Below are positions 24,414 to 36,689 of a stretch of DNA of 64,000 nt, piece after piece. Location of the stretch: assembly GCF_014932895.1 (NCBI RefSeq), contig NZ_JACYOF010000001.1:372001-436000 (forward strand), given 5' to 3'. The position numbers and the translations under genes are program-made. Source of the stretch: Bacillus thuringiensis. GTDB taxonomy: Bacteria > Bacillota > Bacilli > Bacillales > Bacillaceae_G. How positions within the stretch are numbered: position 1 is the first letter of the stretch; each line of letters begins with the position of its first letter. Below the pieces are notes generated by a model. That model was not told the origin of the DNA. It saw nothing but the letters and a program-made list of their open reading frames with translations, and ran no database searches.

Positions 24414-25526
24414 ATGACAGATCAAGAATATATGAGGATTGCCCTGCTGTTAGCAGGCGGGACATCTGGACAAACAAGTCCAAATCCTATAGTTGGTGCT
24501 GTTGTTGTAAAAGATGGGAACATCGTCGGTATGGGAGCTCATTTACGTGCTGGTGAAGAACACGCAGAAGTTCATGCTCTTCATATGGCTGGTGAAAAAG
24601 CAAAAGGAGCTACCGTTTATGTAACACTTGAACCGTGTAGCCATTTTGGAAAAACACCACCTTGCTGTGAATTGCTCATCAAAAAAGGAGTTAAGCGCGT
24701 TGTAATTGCTACCCTTGATTGTAACCCGCTCGTTTCTGGTAATGGAAAAAGGAGATTAGAAGAAGCTGGCATCGAAGTAACTACCAGTGTTCTTGAAGCG
24801 GAAGCAGTTTTATTAAATCGCTACTTTTTTCACTACATGAAAACGAAACGTCCATTTGTAACAATAAAAACAGCGATGAGCTTAGACGGAAAAACAGCAA
24901 CTGTCACTGGTGAAAGTAAGTGGATTACAGGTGAAGAAGCGCGAGCTGATGTTCACCAATATCGCCATACACATGATGCGATTCTCGTTGGAGTGAATAC
25001 AGTTATAGCTGATAATCCGCATTTAACAACAAGAATTCCTAACGGGGGTAAAAATCCTATACGCGTTATTTTAGATACCCATTTACGAACGCCACCATCT
25101 TCTCATGTCATAACAGATGGTTTAGCACCGACATGGATTTTTGTCGGTAAGGATGTAAATAAAGAGAAAATAGCTTCTTATGAATCTGAAAATATAGCTA
25201 TATTCCAAATGAAAACGAAACAAATTGAACTCCAACATGTCTTATACCTACTCGGCGAAAAACAAATCCTTTCTCTTTTCGTCGAAGGTGGGCAAACAGT
25301 TCATGCAAGTTTCTTACAATCAAACAATTTCAATGAAATTGTAACGTATATAAGCCCGAAATTAATTGGTGGAAAAAATGCTCCTACTTTATTTGGTGGA
25401 AATGGTTTTTCAAAATTACAAGATGCGCTTTCTTTGAAAATTCAAGAGATGAAACAAATTGGCGATGATATAAAAATCGTTGCCAATGCCCGAAATGAGG
25501 TGACAGAATGTTTACAGGAATTGTAG
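24414..25526 (+). CDS. ribD: Bifunctional riboflavin deaminase/reductase
   Basis: A 370-residue enzyme for steps two and three of riboflavin synthesis. The N-terminal CMP/dCMP-like deaminase domain has HAEVHAL and PCSHFGKTPPC as zinc ligands. The C-terminal RibD reductase domain (RPFVTIKTAMSLDGKTATV, GVNTVIADNPHLTTR) uses NADPH. The ATG at 24414 behind AGGAGAGGTGAAG is the start. It is the first gene of the operon directly after the riboswitch terminator. It overlaps ribE by 19 bp. Confidence 0.96.
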   Translation: MTDQEYMRIALLLAGGTSGQTSPNPIVGAVVVKDGNIVGMGAHLRAGEEHAEVHALHMAGEKAKGATVYVTLEPCSHFGKTPPCCELLIKKGVKRVVIATLDCNPLVSGNGKRRLEEAGIEVTTSVLEAEAVLLNRYFFHYMKTKRPFVTIKTAMSLDGKTATVTGESKWITGEEARADVHQYRHTHDAILVGVNTVIADNPHLTTRIPNGGKNPIRVILDTHLRTPPSSHVITDGLAPTWIFVGKDVNKEKIASYESENIAIFQMKTKQIELQHVLYLLGEKQILSLFVEGGQTVHASFLQSNNFNEIVTYISPKLIGGKNAPTLFGGNGFSKLQDALSLKIQEMKQIGDDIKIVANARNEVTECLQEL

Positions 25527-26152
25527 AAGAATTAGGAACGATAGCAAACATGCAACAAAGCGGAGAAGCGATGAAGTTAACTGTCCATGCAACCAAAATT
25601 TTATCAGATGTGAAGTTAGGTGACAGTATTGCGGTGAATGGCATTTGCTTAACCGTAACTAGTTTTACAACTACTTCATTCACGGTGGATGCAATGCCTG
25701 AAACGATGCAATCAACTTCACTTCGCATGCTTAAACCACACTCTAAAGTGAATTTAGAGCGGGCAATGTCTGCAAACGGACGATTCGGTGGACATTTCGT
25801 TACAGGACACATCGACGGTATCGGGACGATTTTAACTAAAAAACAACACTACAATGCCATCTATTACAAAATAGCAATTTCTGATGAATTGCTACGCTAT
25901 TGTTTGCATAAAGGATCCGTTGCTGTTGATGGAACTAGTTTAACAATATTTGATATAGACGAATCTTCCATTACAATTTCACTCATCCCGCACACAGTAA
26001 GCGAATCTGTTATTGGAGAAAAAAATGCCGGAGATATCGTAAACGTTGAGTGTGACATGATTGGTAAATATATCGAACGCTTTATTTCTAAACCTGTAAA
26101 ACGAACAGGTTCAATGACCGAAAGCTTTTTACAAGAAAACGGATTTCTATAA
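25508..26152 (+). CDS. ribE: Riboflavin synthase alpha chain
   Basis: A 214-residue trimeric lumazine-dismutating synthase with the duplicated barrel. MFTGIVEELG starts repeat one, with the conserved VNGICLTVTSF, and HFVTGHIDGIG starts repeat two, with VAVDGTSLTIF. It catalyses two 6,7-dimethyl-8-ribityllumazine to riboflavin plus the pyrimidine intermediate. Overlap with ribD implies translational coupling. 12 bp separate it from ribBA. Confidence 0.96.
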   Translation: MFTGIVEELGTIANMQQSGEAMKLTVHATKILSDVKLGDSIAVNGICLTVTSFTTTSFTVDAMPETMQSTSLRMLKPHSKVNLERAMSANGRFGGHFVTGHIDGIGTILTKKQHYNAIYYKIAISDELLRYCLHKGSVAVDGTSLTIFDIDESSITISLIPHTVSESVIGEKNAGDIVNVECDMIGKYIERFISKPVKRTGSMTESFLQENGFL

Positions 26153-26164
26153 GGGGGAAGCATA

Positions 26165-27358
26165 ATGTTTCATCGTATTGAAGAAGCTCTAGAAGATTTA
26201 AAACAAGGAAAAATCGTTATCGTATGTGATGATGAAAACCGTGAAAATGAAGGCGATTTTATCGCTTTAGCAGAGTATATTACACCCGAAACGATTAATT
26301 TTATGATTACACACGGTCGCGGTCTCGTTTGTGTGCCGATTACGGAGCAATACGCAGAACGTCTACAATTAGAACCAATGGTATCTCATAATACAGATTC
26401 GCATCATACTGCATTTACAGTGAGTATTGACCATGTTTCTACAACAACAGGGATTAGCGCTCACGAACGTGCAACTACGATACAAGAATTGTTAAACCCT
26501 GCATCTAAAGGTGCTGATTTTAATCGACCTGGACATATCTTTCCATTAATCGCGAAAGAAGGCGGTGTCTTGCGCCGTGCTGGTCATACAGAAGCTGCTG
26601 TCGATTTAGCCACACTTTGTGGTGCAGAACCAGCTGGGGTCATTTGCGAAATTATAAACGAGGACGGTACGATGGCACGTGTACCTGATTTACTCACATG
26701 CGCAAAACAATTTGATATAAAAATGATTACAATAGAAGATTTAATTGCTTATCGCCGCCAGCATGAAACACTTGTGACGAGAGAAGTGGAAATTACATTA
26801 CCTACAGATTTTGGTACTTTCCATGCCATTGGCTATTCTAACTCATTAGATACGAAAGAACATATCGCACTCGTAAAAGGTGATATTTCAACCGGTGAAC
26901 CAGTACTTGTACGTGTTCATTCCGAATGCTTAACAGGAGACGTATTTGGTTCATGTCGCTGTGATTGTGGACCACAGCTCCATGCTGCACTTACTCAAAT
27001 TGAGCGTGAAGGAAAAGGTGTTCTTCTCTATATGAGACAAGAAGGACGAGGCATTGGACTGCTTAATAAGCTTCGCGCTTATAAATTACAAGAAGAAGGA
27101 TTCGATACTGTAGAAGCAAATGAAAAACTCGGGTTCCCTGCTGATCTTCGTGATTACGGTATCGGTGCTCAAATATTAAAAGATTTAGGTTTACAACATT
27201 TACGATTGTTAACGAATAATCCGCGAAAAATTGCTGGCTTACAAGGTTACGATTTAGAAGTAATCGAGCGTGTTCCATTGCAAATGCCAACAAAAGAAGA
27301 AAATAAAACATATTTACAAACGAAAGTAAACAAATTAGGACATTTACTAAACTTATAA
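26165..27358 (+). CDS. ribBA: Bifunctional DHBP synthase / GTP cyclohydrolase II
   Basis: A 397-residue fusion. The N-terminal RibB part ([39 protein letters not shown]) makes 3,4-dihydroxy-2-butanone-4-phosphate. The C-terminal RibA part has the zinc site [15 protein letters not shown] and the GTP-binding [16 protein letters not shown]. It therefore starts both branches of riboflavin synthesis. Length is standard for Bacillus. The SD AAGGGGGAAGC is strong. Confidence 0.96.
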   Translation: MFHRIEEALEDLKQGKIVIVCDDENRENEGDFIALAEYITPETINFMITHGRGLVCVPITEQYAERLQLEPMVSHNTDSHHTAFTVSIDHVSTTTGISAHERATTIQELLNPASKGADFNRPGHIFPLIAKEGGVLRRAGHTEAAVDLATLCGAEPAGVICEIINEDGTMARVPDLLTCAKQFDIKMITIEDLIAYRRQHETLVTREVEITLPTDFGTFHAIGYSNSLDTKEHIALVKGDISTGEPVLVRVHSECLTGDVFGSCRCDCGPQLHAALTQIEREGKGVLLYMRQEGRGIGLLNKLRAYKLQEEGFDTVEANEKLGFPADLRDYGIGAQILKDLGLQHLRLLTNNPRKIAGLQGYDLEVIERVPLQMPTKEENKTYLQTKVNKLGHLLNL

Positions 27359-27376
27359 TAAAAGGAGAGATAAACT

Positions 27377-27838
27377 ATGGTATTCGAAGGTCATTTAGTT
27401 GGTACAGGTTTAAAAGTTGGAGTTGTTGTTGGACGTTTCAATGAATTTATTACAAGTAAGTTACTCGGCGGCGCTTTAGACGGATTAAAGCGTCACGGTG
27501 TAGAAGAAAACGATATTGATGTTGCATGGGTTCCTGGTGCATTTGAAATTCCTTTAATCGCAAAAAAGATGGCTAGTAGTGGAAAGTATGATGCTGTTAT
27601 TACATTAGGTACAGTAATTCGAGGTGCTACAACGCATTACGATTATGTTTGTAATGAAGTAGCAAAAGGTGTTGCATCTTTATCACTACAAACAGACATC
27701 CCCGTTATTTTCGGTGTATTAACGACAGAAACGATCGAGCAAGCGATCGAACGCGCAGGGACGAAAGCTGGTAATAAAGGCTATGAATCCGCCGTTGCTG
27801 CCATTGAAATGGCTCACTTATCAAAACAATGGGCATAA
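27377..27838 (+). CDS. ribH: 6,7-dimethyl-8-ribityllumazine synthase
   Basis: A 153-residue capsid-forming enzyme. Motifs are [50 protein letters not shown] (with the catalytic His) and [19 protein letters not shown]. It condenses the RibD/RibBA products into lumazine for RibE and is last in the operon, followed by a terminator. Confidence 0.97.
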   Translation: MVFEGHLVGTGLKVGVVVGRFNEFITSKLLGGALDGLKRHGVEENDIDVAWVPGAFEIPLIAKKMASSGKYDAVITLGTVIRGATTHYDYVCNEVAKGVASLSLQTDIPVIFGVLTTETIEQAIERAGTKAGNKGYESAVAAIEMAHLSKQWA

Positions 27839-27864
27839 AAAAAGAGGCTGCGGCCTCTTTTTTA
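27838..27864. terminator. Terminator of the rib operon
   Basis: Stem AAAGAGGC / GCCTCTTT with a short loop and T run. It is probably also used by the convergent small secreted-protein gene. Confidence 0.8.
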
Positions 27865-28182
27865 TTTCTTTACTTTTTTCCGCACATTTTTTATTAATTC
27901 ATCCATTGTTTTTCCTTCTGTTTGTATACGAAGAGTTTGTGCTGTTCTCCATACATTCTCTCTTTTCTTCGCTTCTTCTATAATAGTAATTTCTTTCCAT
28001 ACTTCCTTTAAATCTTTCCCTTCTGTTTTCAATCCAAAATGTTCAGCTTTCGTTCGAAAATGTTGTTCAATTCGTTGTTGCATCTCTTTTTGTTCAGGAT
28101 TTTCGGCGGCCTTAACTGGATCAGCACTTATTGCTTTTAGTAAAATTAGACAAGTCATAATCGCTAATATATATTTGTGCAT
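27862..28182 (-). CDS. Small secreted protein with two TEGK repeats
   Basis: A 106-residue protein. The signal peptide YILAIMTCLILLKAISA ends near VKAAENPEQ. The mature part has two repeats of about 20 residues or more: AEHFGLKTEGKDLKEVWKEI and AQTLRIQTEGKTMDELIKNV. The same L-x-I-x-TEGK-x3-E repeat occurs twice in the protein at 34269-34625, at the other end of the biotin operon. The SD is GGAGG. Function unknown and probably exported. Confidence 0.75.
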   Translation of the reverse strand: MHKYILAIMTCLILLKAISADPVKAAENPEQKEMQQRIEQHFRTKAEHFGLKTEGKDLKEVWKEITIIEEAKKRENVWRTAQTLRIQTEGKTMDELIKNVRKKVKK

Positions 28183-28322
28183 GTAAAATCCTCCAACCCA
28201 ATATAAATTACATATTTACTATGTACAATTGGGGCTTGGAAAATTCGTCCACCAAAATTCTCTTTTTTGCTCAAAAGCCAATAGTATCAAGCGTTCACAA
28301 TTATTTATTACATTTTATTTAC

Positions 28323-28360
28323 AAAAAAAAAGCAAACTCTTTTACAAGTTTGCTTTTTTC
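28323..28360 (-). terminator. Terminator of the biotin operon
   Basis: Stem AAGCAAACT / AGTTTGCTT with a T run on the minus strand, just after bioB. Confidence 0.85.
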
Positions 28361-28364
28361 TATC

Positions 28365-29363
28365 TTATAGTGCACATTCTTCAATCTCAAATCCTAAATC
28401 TTCAATCATACCCCAGTCTGCAGTCGGTTCTTGTCCAGCTGTCGTTAAGTAGTCTCCAACAAAAATAGAGTTCGCTGCAAATAAACCGATTGGCTGTACA
28501 GAACGTAAATTAATTTCGCGTCCTCCCGAAATACGAATTTCTTTTGTCGGATTTACGAAACGCATCATCGCCAGCACTTTTAAACATTCTACAGGTGTTA
28601 ACTCTTTTTGTCCTTCAAGCGGCGTACCCTTTACAGCAACAAGGAAATTACAAGGAATTGAATCTGCATCTATACGTTGTAATTCGAATGCAATTTCAGC
28701 ACGCTCTTCTATTGTCTCGCCCATTCCAAAAATCGCCCCTGAGCATGGTGAAATACCCGCTTGCTTCGCTTTTTGAACTGTATCAACACGATCGTCATAC
28801 GTATGAGTAGAGCAAATGCTTTCGTAATTATTCGCATGTGTATTTAAGTTGTGGTTATAACGATGTACACCCGCTTCTGCTAAACGTCCTGCTTGATCTT
28901 CGTTTAAGAAACCTAAACAACAACAAATCTTCAAATCTGTCGTTTCACGAATCTCCTTAACTGCTCCAATTACGTGATTCACCTCTTTATCCGTCGGACG
29001 ACGACCAGATGCCACAATACAATATGTACCCGCTTTACGGCGAATTGCTTCATGTGCTCCTTCTACAATCTTTTCCTGCGTTAGCCATGCATATTTATCA
29101 ATCGGTGCTTCTGAAATAATAGACTGTGAACAATATCCGCAATCTTCAGGACATAAGCCAGATTTCGTATTAATAATCATATTTAATTTTACTTTCTTAC
29201 CAAAGTGATGATGGCGAATGATGTAAGCAGCATTCATAATTTCTAAAACTTCTGTATCATCAGCTTCTAATATCGCTATTGCATCTTCTTTCGTAATCAT
29301 TTTCTCTTCTACTACGTCGTATGCAAGTTTTTTCCAATCCCTTTTTGTTTGTACTTGTTTCAT
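28365..29363 (-). CDS. bioB: Biotin synthase
   Basis: A 332-residue radical-SAM enzyme converting dethiobiotin to biotin. The [4Fe-4S] motif is in SGLCPEDCGYCSQS (CxxxCxxC). Further cluster-ligand regions are CIVASGRRPT, KICCCLGFL and EIRISGGREINL. It is the last gene of the operon, with its start just after bioC. Confidence 0.97.
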   Translation of the reverse strand: MKQVQTKRDWKKLAYDVVEEKMITKEDAIAILEADDTEVLEIMNAAYIIRHHHFGKKVKLNMIINTKSGLCPEDCGYCSQSIISEAPIDKYAWLTQEKIVEGAHEAIRRKAGTYCIVASGRRPTDKEVNHVIGAVKEIRETTDLKICCCLGFLNEDQAGRLAEAGVHRYNHNLNTHANNYESICSTHTYDDRVDTVQKAKQAGISPCSGAIFGMGETIEERAEIAFELQRIDADSIPCNFLVAVKGTPLEGQKELTPVECLKVLAMMRFVNPTKEIRISGGREINLRSVQPIGLFAANSIFVGDYLTTAGQEPTADWGMIEDLGFEIEECAL

Positions 29364-29364
29364 T

Positions 29365-30174
29365 TCATCTCTTCCCCTTTTTTATTATATATACAAATAA
29401 AGCATGATACGTTGCCATTATCCCTTCATTTTCCGTGAAGTCTCTTTCGTATATGCGAAGCATCGCACGAAAGAGTGAGGGACTTTGACAATAAGATCCT
29501 TCATTACTATTAGTCGCTCCCACTTTTCGAATAGAGTGTAGAAACTCTCTAACTTCTGTAAACCGCTCTATGTAACATGTTTCAAAAACATGTACATCCC
29601 CTGTTTCTATCCTACATATATGGAGCAACTGATCTTTCGAATAAAAGTGTTGACCAATCGCTGTTTCATTTCGTATATTTTTTTCTTCTTTCGCCCGCTG
29701 AAACGAAGCATGTAATTCTTGAAATGTTTCATGTCCAAACGTTGAAAAAAGTAATAGACCATCTATAGACAAATGATGAAATAAATTCCTTATCACTTGT
29801 TTTAAATCATTTAGCCATTGAAATGTGGCATTTGAAATAATGACATCATATGATTCTTCTAATCGTAATCGTTCAATATCCTCACAGTGAAACGTTACAT
29901 TTTTCACATTCTGTCTAGTTTTCGCAACCGCAATCATACTTTCAGCAAAATCAATAGCTGTAATATGCGCTTTCGGAAATAAATTTGATAATTGCTCTGT
30001 AACATAACCTGTCCCGCATCCAAGTTCTAAAATACGTATGGATGATGTTGCACTATATCGTTCCTTTAATATAGAAAGTAACGAATGTGCCATCTTTTTT
30101 TGTACATTTGCATATTGATCGTAAGATACGGCTGCCCCATTAAACCGTTTTTGAAGTAACGTTTTGTTGATCAT
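29365..30174 (-). CDS. bioC: Malonyl-[ACP] O-methyltransferase
   Basis: A 269-residue SAM methyltransferase that masks malonyl-ACP so that fatty-acid synthase builds the pimeloyl chain. Motif I is ILELGCGTGYVTEQL, acidic motif ITAIDFAESM, and the post-motif YDVIISNATFQWLNDL is typical of BioC. It overlaps bioH by 35 bp and has its own GAGGGG SD. With bioH it replaces the BioW/BioI route of B. subtilis. Confidence 0.93.
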   Translation of the reverse strand: MINKTLLQKRFNGAAVSYDQYANVQKKMAHSLLSILKERYSATSSIRILELGCGTGYVTEQLSNLFPKAHITAIDFAESMIAVAKTRQNVKNVTFHCEDIERLRLEESYDVIISNATFQWLNDLKQVIRNLFHHLSIDGLLLFSTFGHETFQELHASFQRAKEEKNIRNETAIGQHFYSKDQLLHICRIETGDVHVFETCYIERFTEVREFLHSIRKVGATNSNEGSYCQSPSLFRAMLRIYERDFTENEGIMATYHALFVYIIKKGKR

Positions 30175-30876
30175 GTCGTATCCCCTCTACAAATTGAATT
30201 ATCTCATTTGCGCAATATTCAAAATTCGTAACACATAATGCATGCCCAGCTTCACTTACTACTTTTAGCATGACATTCTTACTTTTCACCATGCTACGCG
30301 CTGCAGACAATGGGCATATTGCATCTCGTTCTCCGTGAATAAGCAGTATAGGTACTTTAACTTCTTTCAGTCCTTCTCTCATATCTGTTTCTATTAAATA
30401 ATCCAAACCTAATTGTAAAGACTGAATAGAATCACCTTTAAAATGTTTTACAATGCCCTCAAAACTTTTATTCTCTTTCAACTCATCTTTAGTAAACATA
30501 TTTTCATAGAACCGCTTCAACGTATCTTCTTTCCTTTTCGCCAAACTCCTTTTCAGCCGTTCTACATGCAAAGAATTCCATCCACTTGTATAGTCGCTCG
30601 TATTTGTAAATTTAGCAGTACCACCAATTAATACGATACCTTTCGCCTTAATTTTTTTATAAGCTTGAACTGCTGCTAACGCTCCTAGTGACCATCCAAC
30701 TAAAACTACATTGTCATCATGTGTTACATCTATTATTCTTTCTGCAAACTCACTTTTCTCTTTCACATTACGCCAATCTATACATTGAACAGGATATTCT
30801 TTAAAATACGGAAGTACTAAAGTCCAAACATTTTCTTCCATTCCCCATCCAGGGATAAAAATAATCTTTAGCTCTT

Positions 30877-30880
<4 letters not shown>
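30140..30880 (-). CDS. bioH: Pimeloyl-[ACP] methyl ester esterase
   Basis: A 246-residue alpha/beta hydrolase with the catalytic Ser in [13 protein letters not shown], Asp in [11 protein letters not shown], and His in SEAGHALCV. Position between bioF and bioC, with an ATGA overlap with bioF, identifies it as the esterase that removes the methyl group when pimeloyl-ACP is complete. It is not close to E. coli BioH by eye, so the symbol rests on context plus fold. Confidence 0.85.
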
Positions 30881-34146
<3,266 letters not shown>

Positions 34147-34158
34147 TATTGTCACCCC

Positions 34159-34211
34159 TAATGTTAACTTGTTTATAACTAAAGTTAACATTAAAAAGAA
34201 AAGACTGTCAA
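34159..34211 (-). promoter_or_regulatory. bioA promoter with BirA operator
   Basis: Perfect palindrome TAATGTTAACTT - 11 bp - AAGTTAACATTA (34159-34193), the layout of a Bacillus BirA (biotin repressor) operator. A -35 TTGACA (34206-34211) lies upstream so that the operator covers the -10 region and the start of transcription. Confidence 0.85.
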
Positions 34212-34235
34212 TTATTTTTAAATCAAATAGTTCTT

Positions 34236-34270
34236 AAAAAAGAACAACTTATCATACGATAAGTTGTTCT
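34236..34270 (-). terminator. Terminator of the second TEGK-repeat gene
   Basis: Perfect 13-bp stem AGAACAACTTATC / GATAAGTTGTTCT, four-base loop, T run on the minus strand. It insulates the bio promoter. Confidence 0.85.
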
Positions 34271-34625
34271 ACTTTCCATGTTGTATCTTTCCAATTTCTA
34301 AAATGATTTCTTCATCTTTTTTTCCTTCTGTATCAATTCCAAGTTGTTTTGCATGCTCAATTAATAGATCGTGGCGCTTCTCAAATCTTGTAGTATTTAC
34401 TTCTTTCATAATCTCTTCTTTTGTTTTCCCTTCAGTAGAGATTCCAAGTTTCTCAGCCGCTTTTTCCATTGATTTCTTCTCTTCTATTTCTTTTACTTTC
34501 TTCACTTCCGCCTGCTTTGTTTGACTCTGTTTCAACTGCTCTGATTCAGCTGCAAAAGTTGTGTAAATTCCAGCACTTCCGCCGACAACTAATAAAGTGG
34601 TAAAAAGAATTAGTTTTTTCTTCAC
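34269..34625 (-). CDS. Small secreted protein with TEGK repeats
   Basis: A 118-residue protein starting at GTG 34625 behind GGGGAGG. The signal peptide is LILFTTLLVVGGSAGIYTTFA, followed by a Lys/Glu/Gln-rich helix. Two repeats follow, AEKLGISTEGKTKEEIMKEV and AKQLGIDTEGKKDEEIILEI. The repeat is the same as in the 106-residue protein at 27862-28182. It probably folds as short helical hairpins outside the membrane. Function unknown. Confidence 0.75.
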   Translation of the reverse strand: MKKKLILFTTLLVVGGSAGIYTTFAAESEQLKQSQTKQAEVKKVKEIEEKKSMEKAAEKLGISTEGKTKEEIMKEVNTTRFEKRHDLLIEHAKQLGIDTEGKKDEEIILEIGKIQHGK

Positions 34626-34719
34626 TCTTTCCTCCCCTTTCAAATTCATTATAACGTACAAAATTGAACGTTAAAAACAATTCTCCTTTATTCCCCTAAA
34701 AATTTCTTGCAAATTTTTA

Positions 34720-34747
34720 TTGACATGTAAGATGAATATATGATAAA
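34720..34747 (+). promoter_or_regulatory. Promoter of the T-box leader
   Basis: TTGACA (34720-34725), a 16-bp spacer and a weak -10 GATAAA (34742-34747). The T-box Stem I begins about 20 bp later. Confidence 0.55.
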
Positions 34748-34767
34748 AATTTAACTAACATCATATG

Positions 34768-35011
34768 AATCGGCGTTGATAGGATTTAGTAGTATTTCGA
34801 TTTCTGATTTCAGAGAACTGGTGGTCGGTGCGAACCAGTACAGAGCGAATTATGAATTACCCCCTGGAGCTTCTTTTACGAAACGTAAGGAGTAGTGAAA
34901 GACGGTTATAGACCGTTATGTCTAAAGAGTGGTGAAACGACACTGTTTCACAATTTAGGGTGGTACCGCGAATTTTTCGTCCCTGCATATATTGCAGGGG
35001 CGTTTTTATTT
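34768..35011 (+). promoter_or_regulatory. T-box riboswitch leader, tyrosine-type (Stem I to first terminator)
   Basis: Stem I landmarks: GGATTTAGTAGT (AGTA loop-E strand), the distal GAACTGGTGGTCGGTGCGAA with closing ACCAGT, and GAGCGAAT followed by two Tyr codons, TAT (34851-34853) and TAC (34858-34860), either of which could be the specifier. Stem III is GTGAAAC / GTTTCAC. The T-box TAGGGTGGTACCGCG is at 34956-34970. The terminator CGTCCCTGCA / TGCAGGGGCG plus T run is at 34978-35008. Confidence 0.9.
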
Positions 35012-35122
35012 TATTAGCGCATATCATACGACCCTTTATTTTGTGATACATTCATTTCACAAGCTAGGGTGGTACCGCGATTTCTTCGTCCCTGCATAAT
35101 TATATGCAGGGACGTTTTTTTA
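35012..35122 (+). promoter_or_regulatory. Second, duplicated antiterminator/terminator module of the T-box
   Basis: A second TAGGGTGGTACCGCG (35065-35079) and terminator CGTCCCTGCATA / TATGCAGGGACG with seven T lie 109 bp after the first. A degenerate Stem III precedes it (TGTGA / TCACA). No second Stem I or specifier fits in the approx. 50 bp between, so only the expression platform is duplicated. Confidence 0.85.
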
Positions 35123-35264
35123 TCCAATCATTTCCGTATCATATAGAAGTGTCAACATTTACCGGTAATTTGTCACAAAATTCTAAATTTTAGAAGGAAA
35201 TATACAATATTGGCGAACTTTATATAAAAAAGAACTATTTTAGATTACTTAGGAGGGGAAAACA

Positions 35265-36638
35265 ATGGTTTCAAAAATTGAATCTGTTCTATTAACATTT
35301 TTTATCTTTTTCTGTATTGGCTTTAGCGTTATTCAATTACAAGTTTCACCACACATCCCAATTTTATTTGGTATCATTATTTTATTAGCGTTTGGATTTA
35401 TGAAAAAAATCTCTTGGTCTACTATGGAAAAAGGGATGATCAGTAGTATTTCAGCTGGTATTCCATCTATATTTATTTTCTTACTTGTAGGCGTATTAAT
35501 CAGTGTTTGGATCGCAGCTGGAACAATTCCAACTTTAATGGTATACGGATTCCAACTTGTATCTCCTAAAATTTTCATTCCTACTGTTTTTGTTGTTTGT
35601 GCAATTGTCGGAACAAGTATCGGTAGTGCTTTTACAACTGCTGCAACTGTAGGGCTTGCCTTTATGGGAATGGGTAGTGCTCTCGGATACGATCCAGCTC
35701 TTATTGCTGGCGCAATTATTTCTGGTGCATTCTTTGGAGATAAAATGTCTCCTTTATCTGATACAACAAACTTAGCTCCCGCTGTTACGGGTGTAGATTT
35801 ATTTGAACATATTCGTAACATGCTTTGGACAACAGTTCCTGCTTTCATTATTGCGTTTATTGCATTTTTCATTTTAGGAAGTGGCACTAGCGGAGACGTT
35901 GATTTCACAAACTTTATTAGCACATTAGAAAAAAACACAACGATTTCTATCGTTACCCTTATTCCAATTTTATTACTGTTCCTATTCGCATTTAAAAAAG
36001 TTCCAGCAGTTCCAACTTTACTTGCAGGAATCGTGGTAGGGATTATTATTCTCTTTATTTTTAAACCTAGCACTTCTTTAGCTGATTTAATGAAAATTAT
36101 GCAAGATGGATACGTTTCTAAAACTGGTATTAAAGACATTGATAGCTTATTATCTCGCGGTGGTTTACAAAGTATGATGATGTCAATTGCCCTTATTTTC
36201 CTAGCTCTTTGTATGGGAGGATTATTACAAGGAATGGGTATTATTGCGCAGCTGATGAATATCATCTCTAGCTTTGTAAAGACTAGTACACGCTTAATTA
36301 TTTCTACAGCTTCAACTGCAATTGGTGTAAACTTCTTACTTGGTGAACAGTACTTATCAATCGTTTTAACAGGACAAGCATTCGCTAACAAATACGATGA
36401 GGTCGGTTTAGAGCGTCGTAATTTATCACGAGTATTAGAAGATGCGGGTACAGTTATTAACCCGCTCGTACCATGGGGTGTAAGTGGCGTATTCTTATCA
36501 AACGTCCTTAGCGTTCCAACATTCGATTACGTTCCATACGCAATCTTCTGTTTAGCTTGTCCCGTCGTAACTATTATCGTTGGCTTCACTGGATTTGGTC
36601 TTTCATGGAAGAAAGAAAAAACAGTGTCGGTTTCATAA
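35265..36638 (+). CDS. NhaC-family transporter, probably tyrosine uptake
   Basis: A 457-residue membrane protein of the NhaC Na+/H+ antiporter superfamily, about 11-12 helices. Family segments are GMISSISAGIPSIFIFLLVG, GTSIGSAFTTAATVGLAFMG, ISGAFFGDKMSPLSDTTNLA and a C-terminal LSRVLEDAGTVINPLVPWG. NhaC-type proteins behind TYR T-boxes in Bacillus have been predicted as tyrosine transporters, so here uptake of tyrosine is inferred from the leader rather than from the protein. SD is AGGAGGGG. It ends in a bidirectional terminator. Confidence 0.85.
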   Translation: MVSKIESVLLTFFIFFCIGFSVIQLQVSPHIPILFGIIILLAFGFMKKISWSTMEKGMISSISAGIPSIFIFLLVGVLISVWIAAGTIPTLMVYGFQLVSPKIFIPTVFVVCAIVGTSIGSAFTTAATVGLAFMGMGSALGYDPALIAGAIISGAFFGDKMSPLSDTTNLAPAVTGVDLFEHIRNMLWTTVPAFIIAFIAFFILGSGTSGDVDFTNFISTLEKNTTISIVTLIPILLLFLFAFKKVPAVPTLLAGIVVGIIILFIFKPSTSLADLMKIMQDGYVSKTGIKDIDSLLSRGGLQSMMMSIALIFLALCMGGLLQGMGIIAQLMNIISSFVKTSTRLIISTASTAIGVNFLLGEQYLSIVLTGQAFANKYDEVGLERRNLSRVLEDAGTVINPLVPWGVSGVFLSNVLSVPTFDYVPYAIFCLACPVVTIIVGFTGFGLSWKKEKTVSVS

Positions 36639-36645
36639 TATAGAA

Positions 36646-36680
36646 TAAAAAAGGATTACCTAATCGGTAATCCTTTTTTT
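36646..36680. terminator. Bidirectional terminator between NhaC and LPXTG nucleotidase genes
   Basis: Stem AAAAAAGGATTACC / GGTAATCCTTTTTT, loop TAATC. Confidence 0.85.
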
Positions 36681-36689
36681 ATTACTTCA

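Noticed and set aside
35177-35191. CodY box upstream of the NhaC gene
   Set aside because: Only about 10 of 15 positions match, which is expected by chance in such AT-rich DNA.
35333-36391. Long (352-codon) minus-strand ORF antisense to the NhaC gene
   Set aside because: It mirrors the hydrophobic coding strand. Its Ile/Lys/Pro-rich product resembles no protein, no SD precedes it, and the sense gene is certain.
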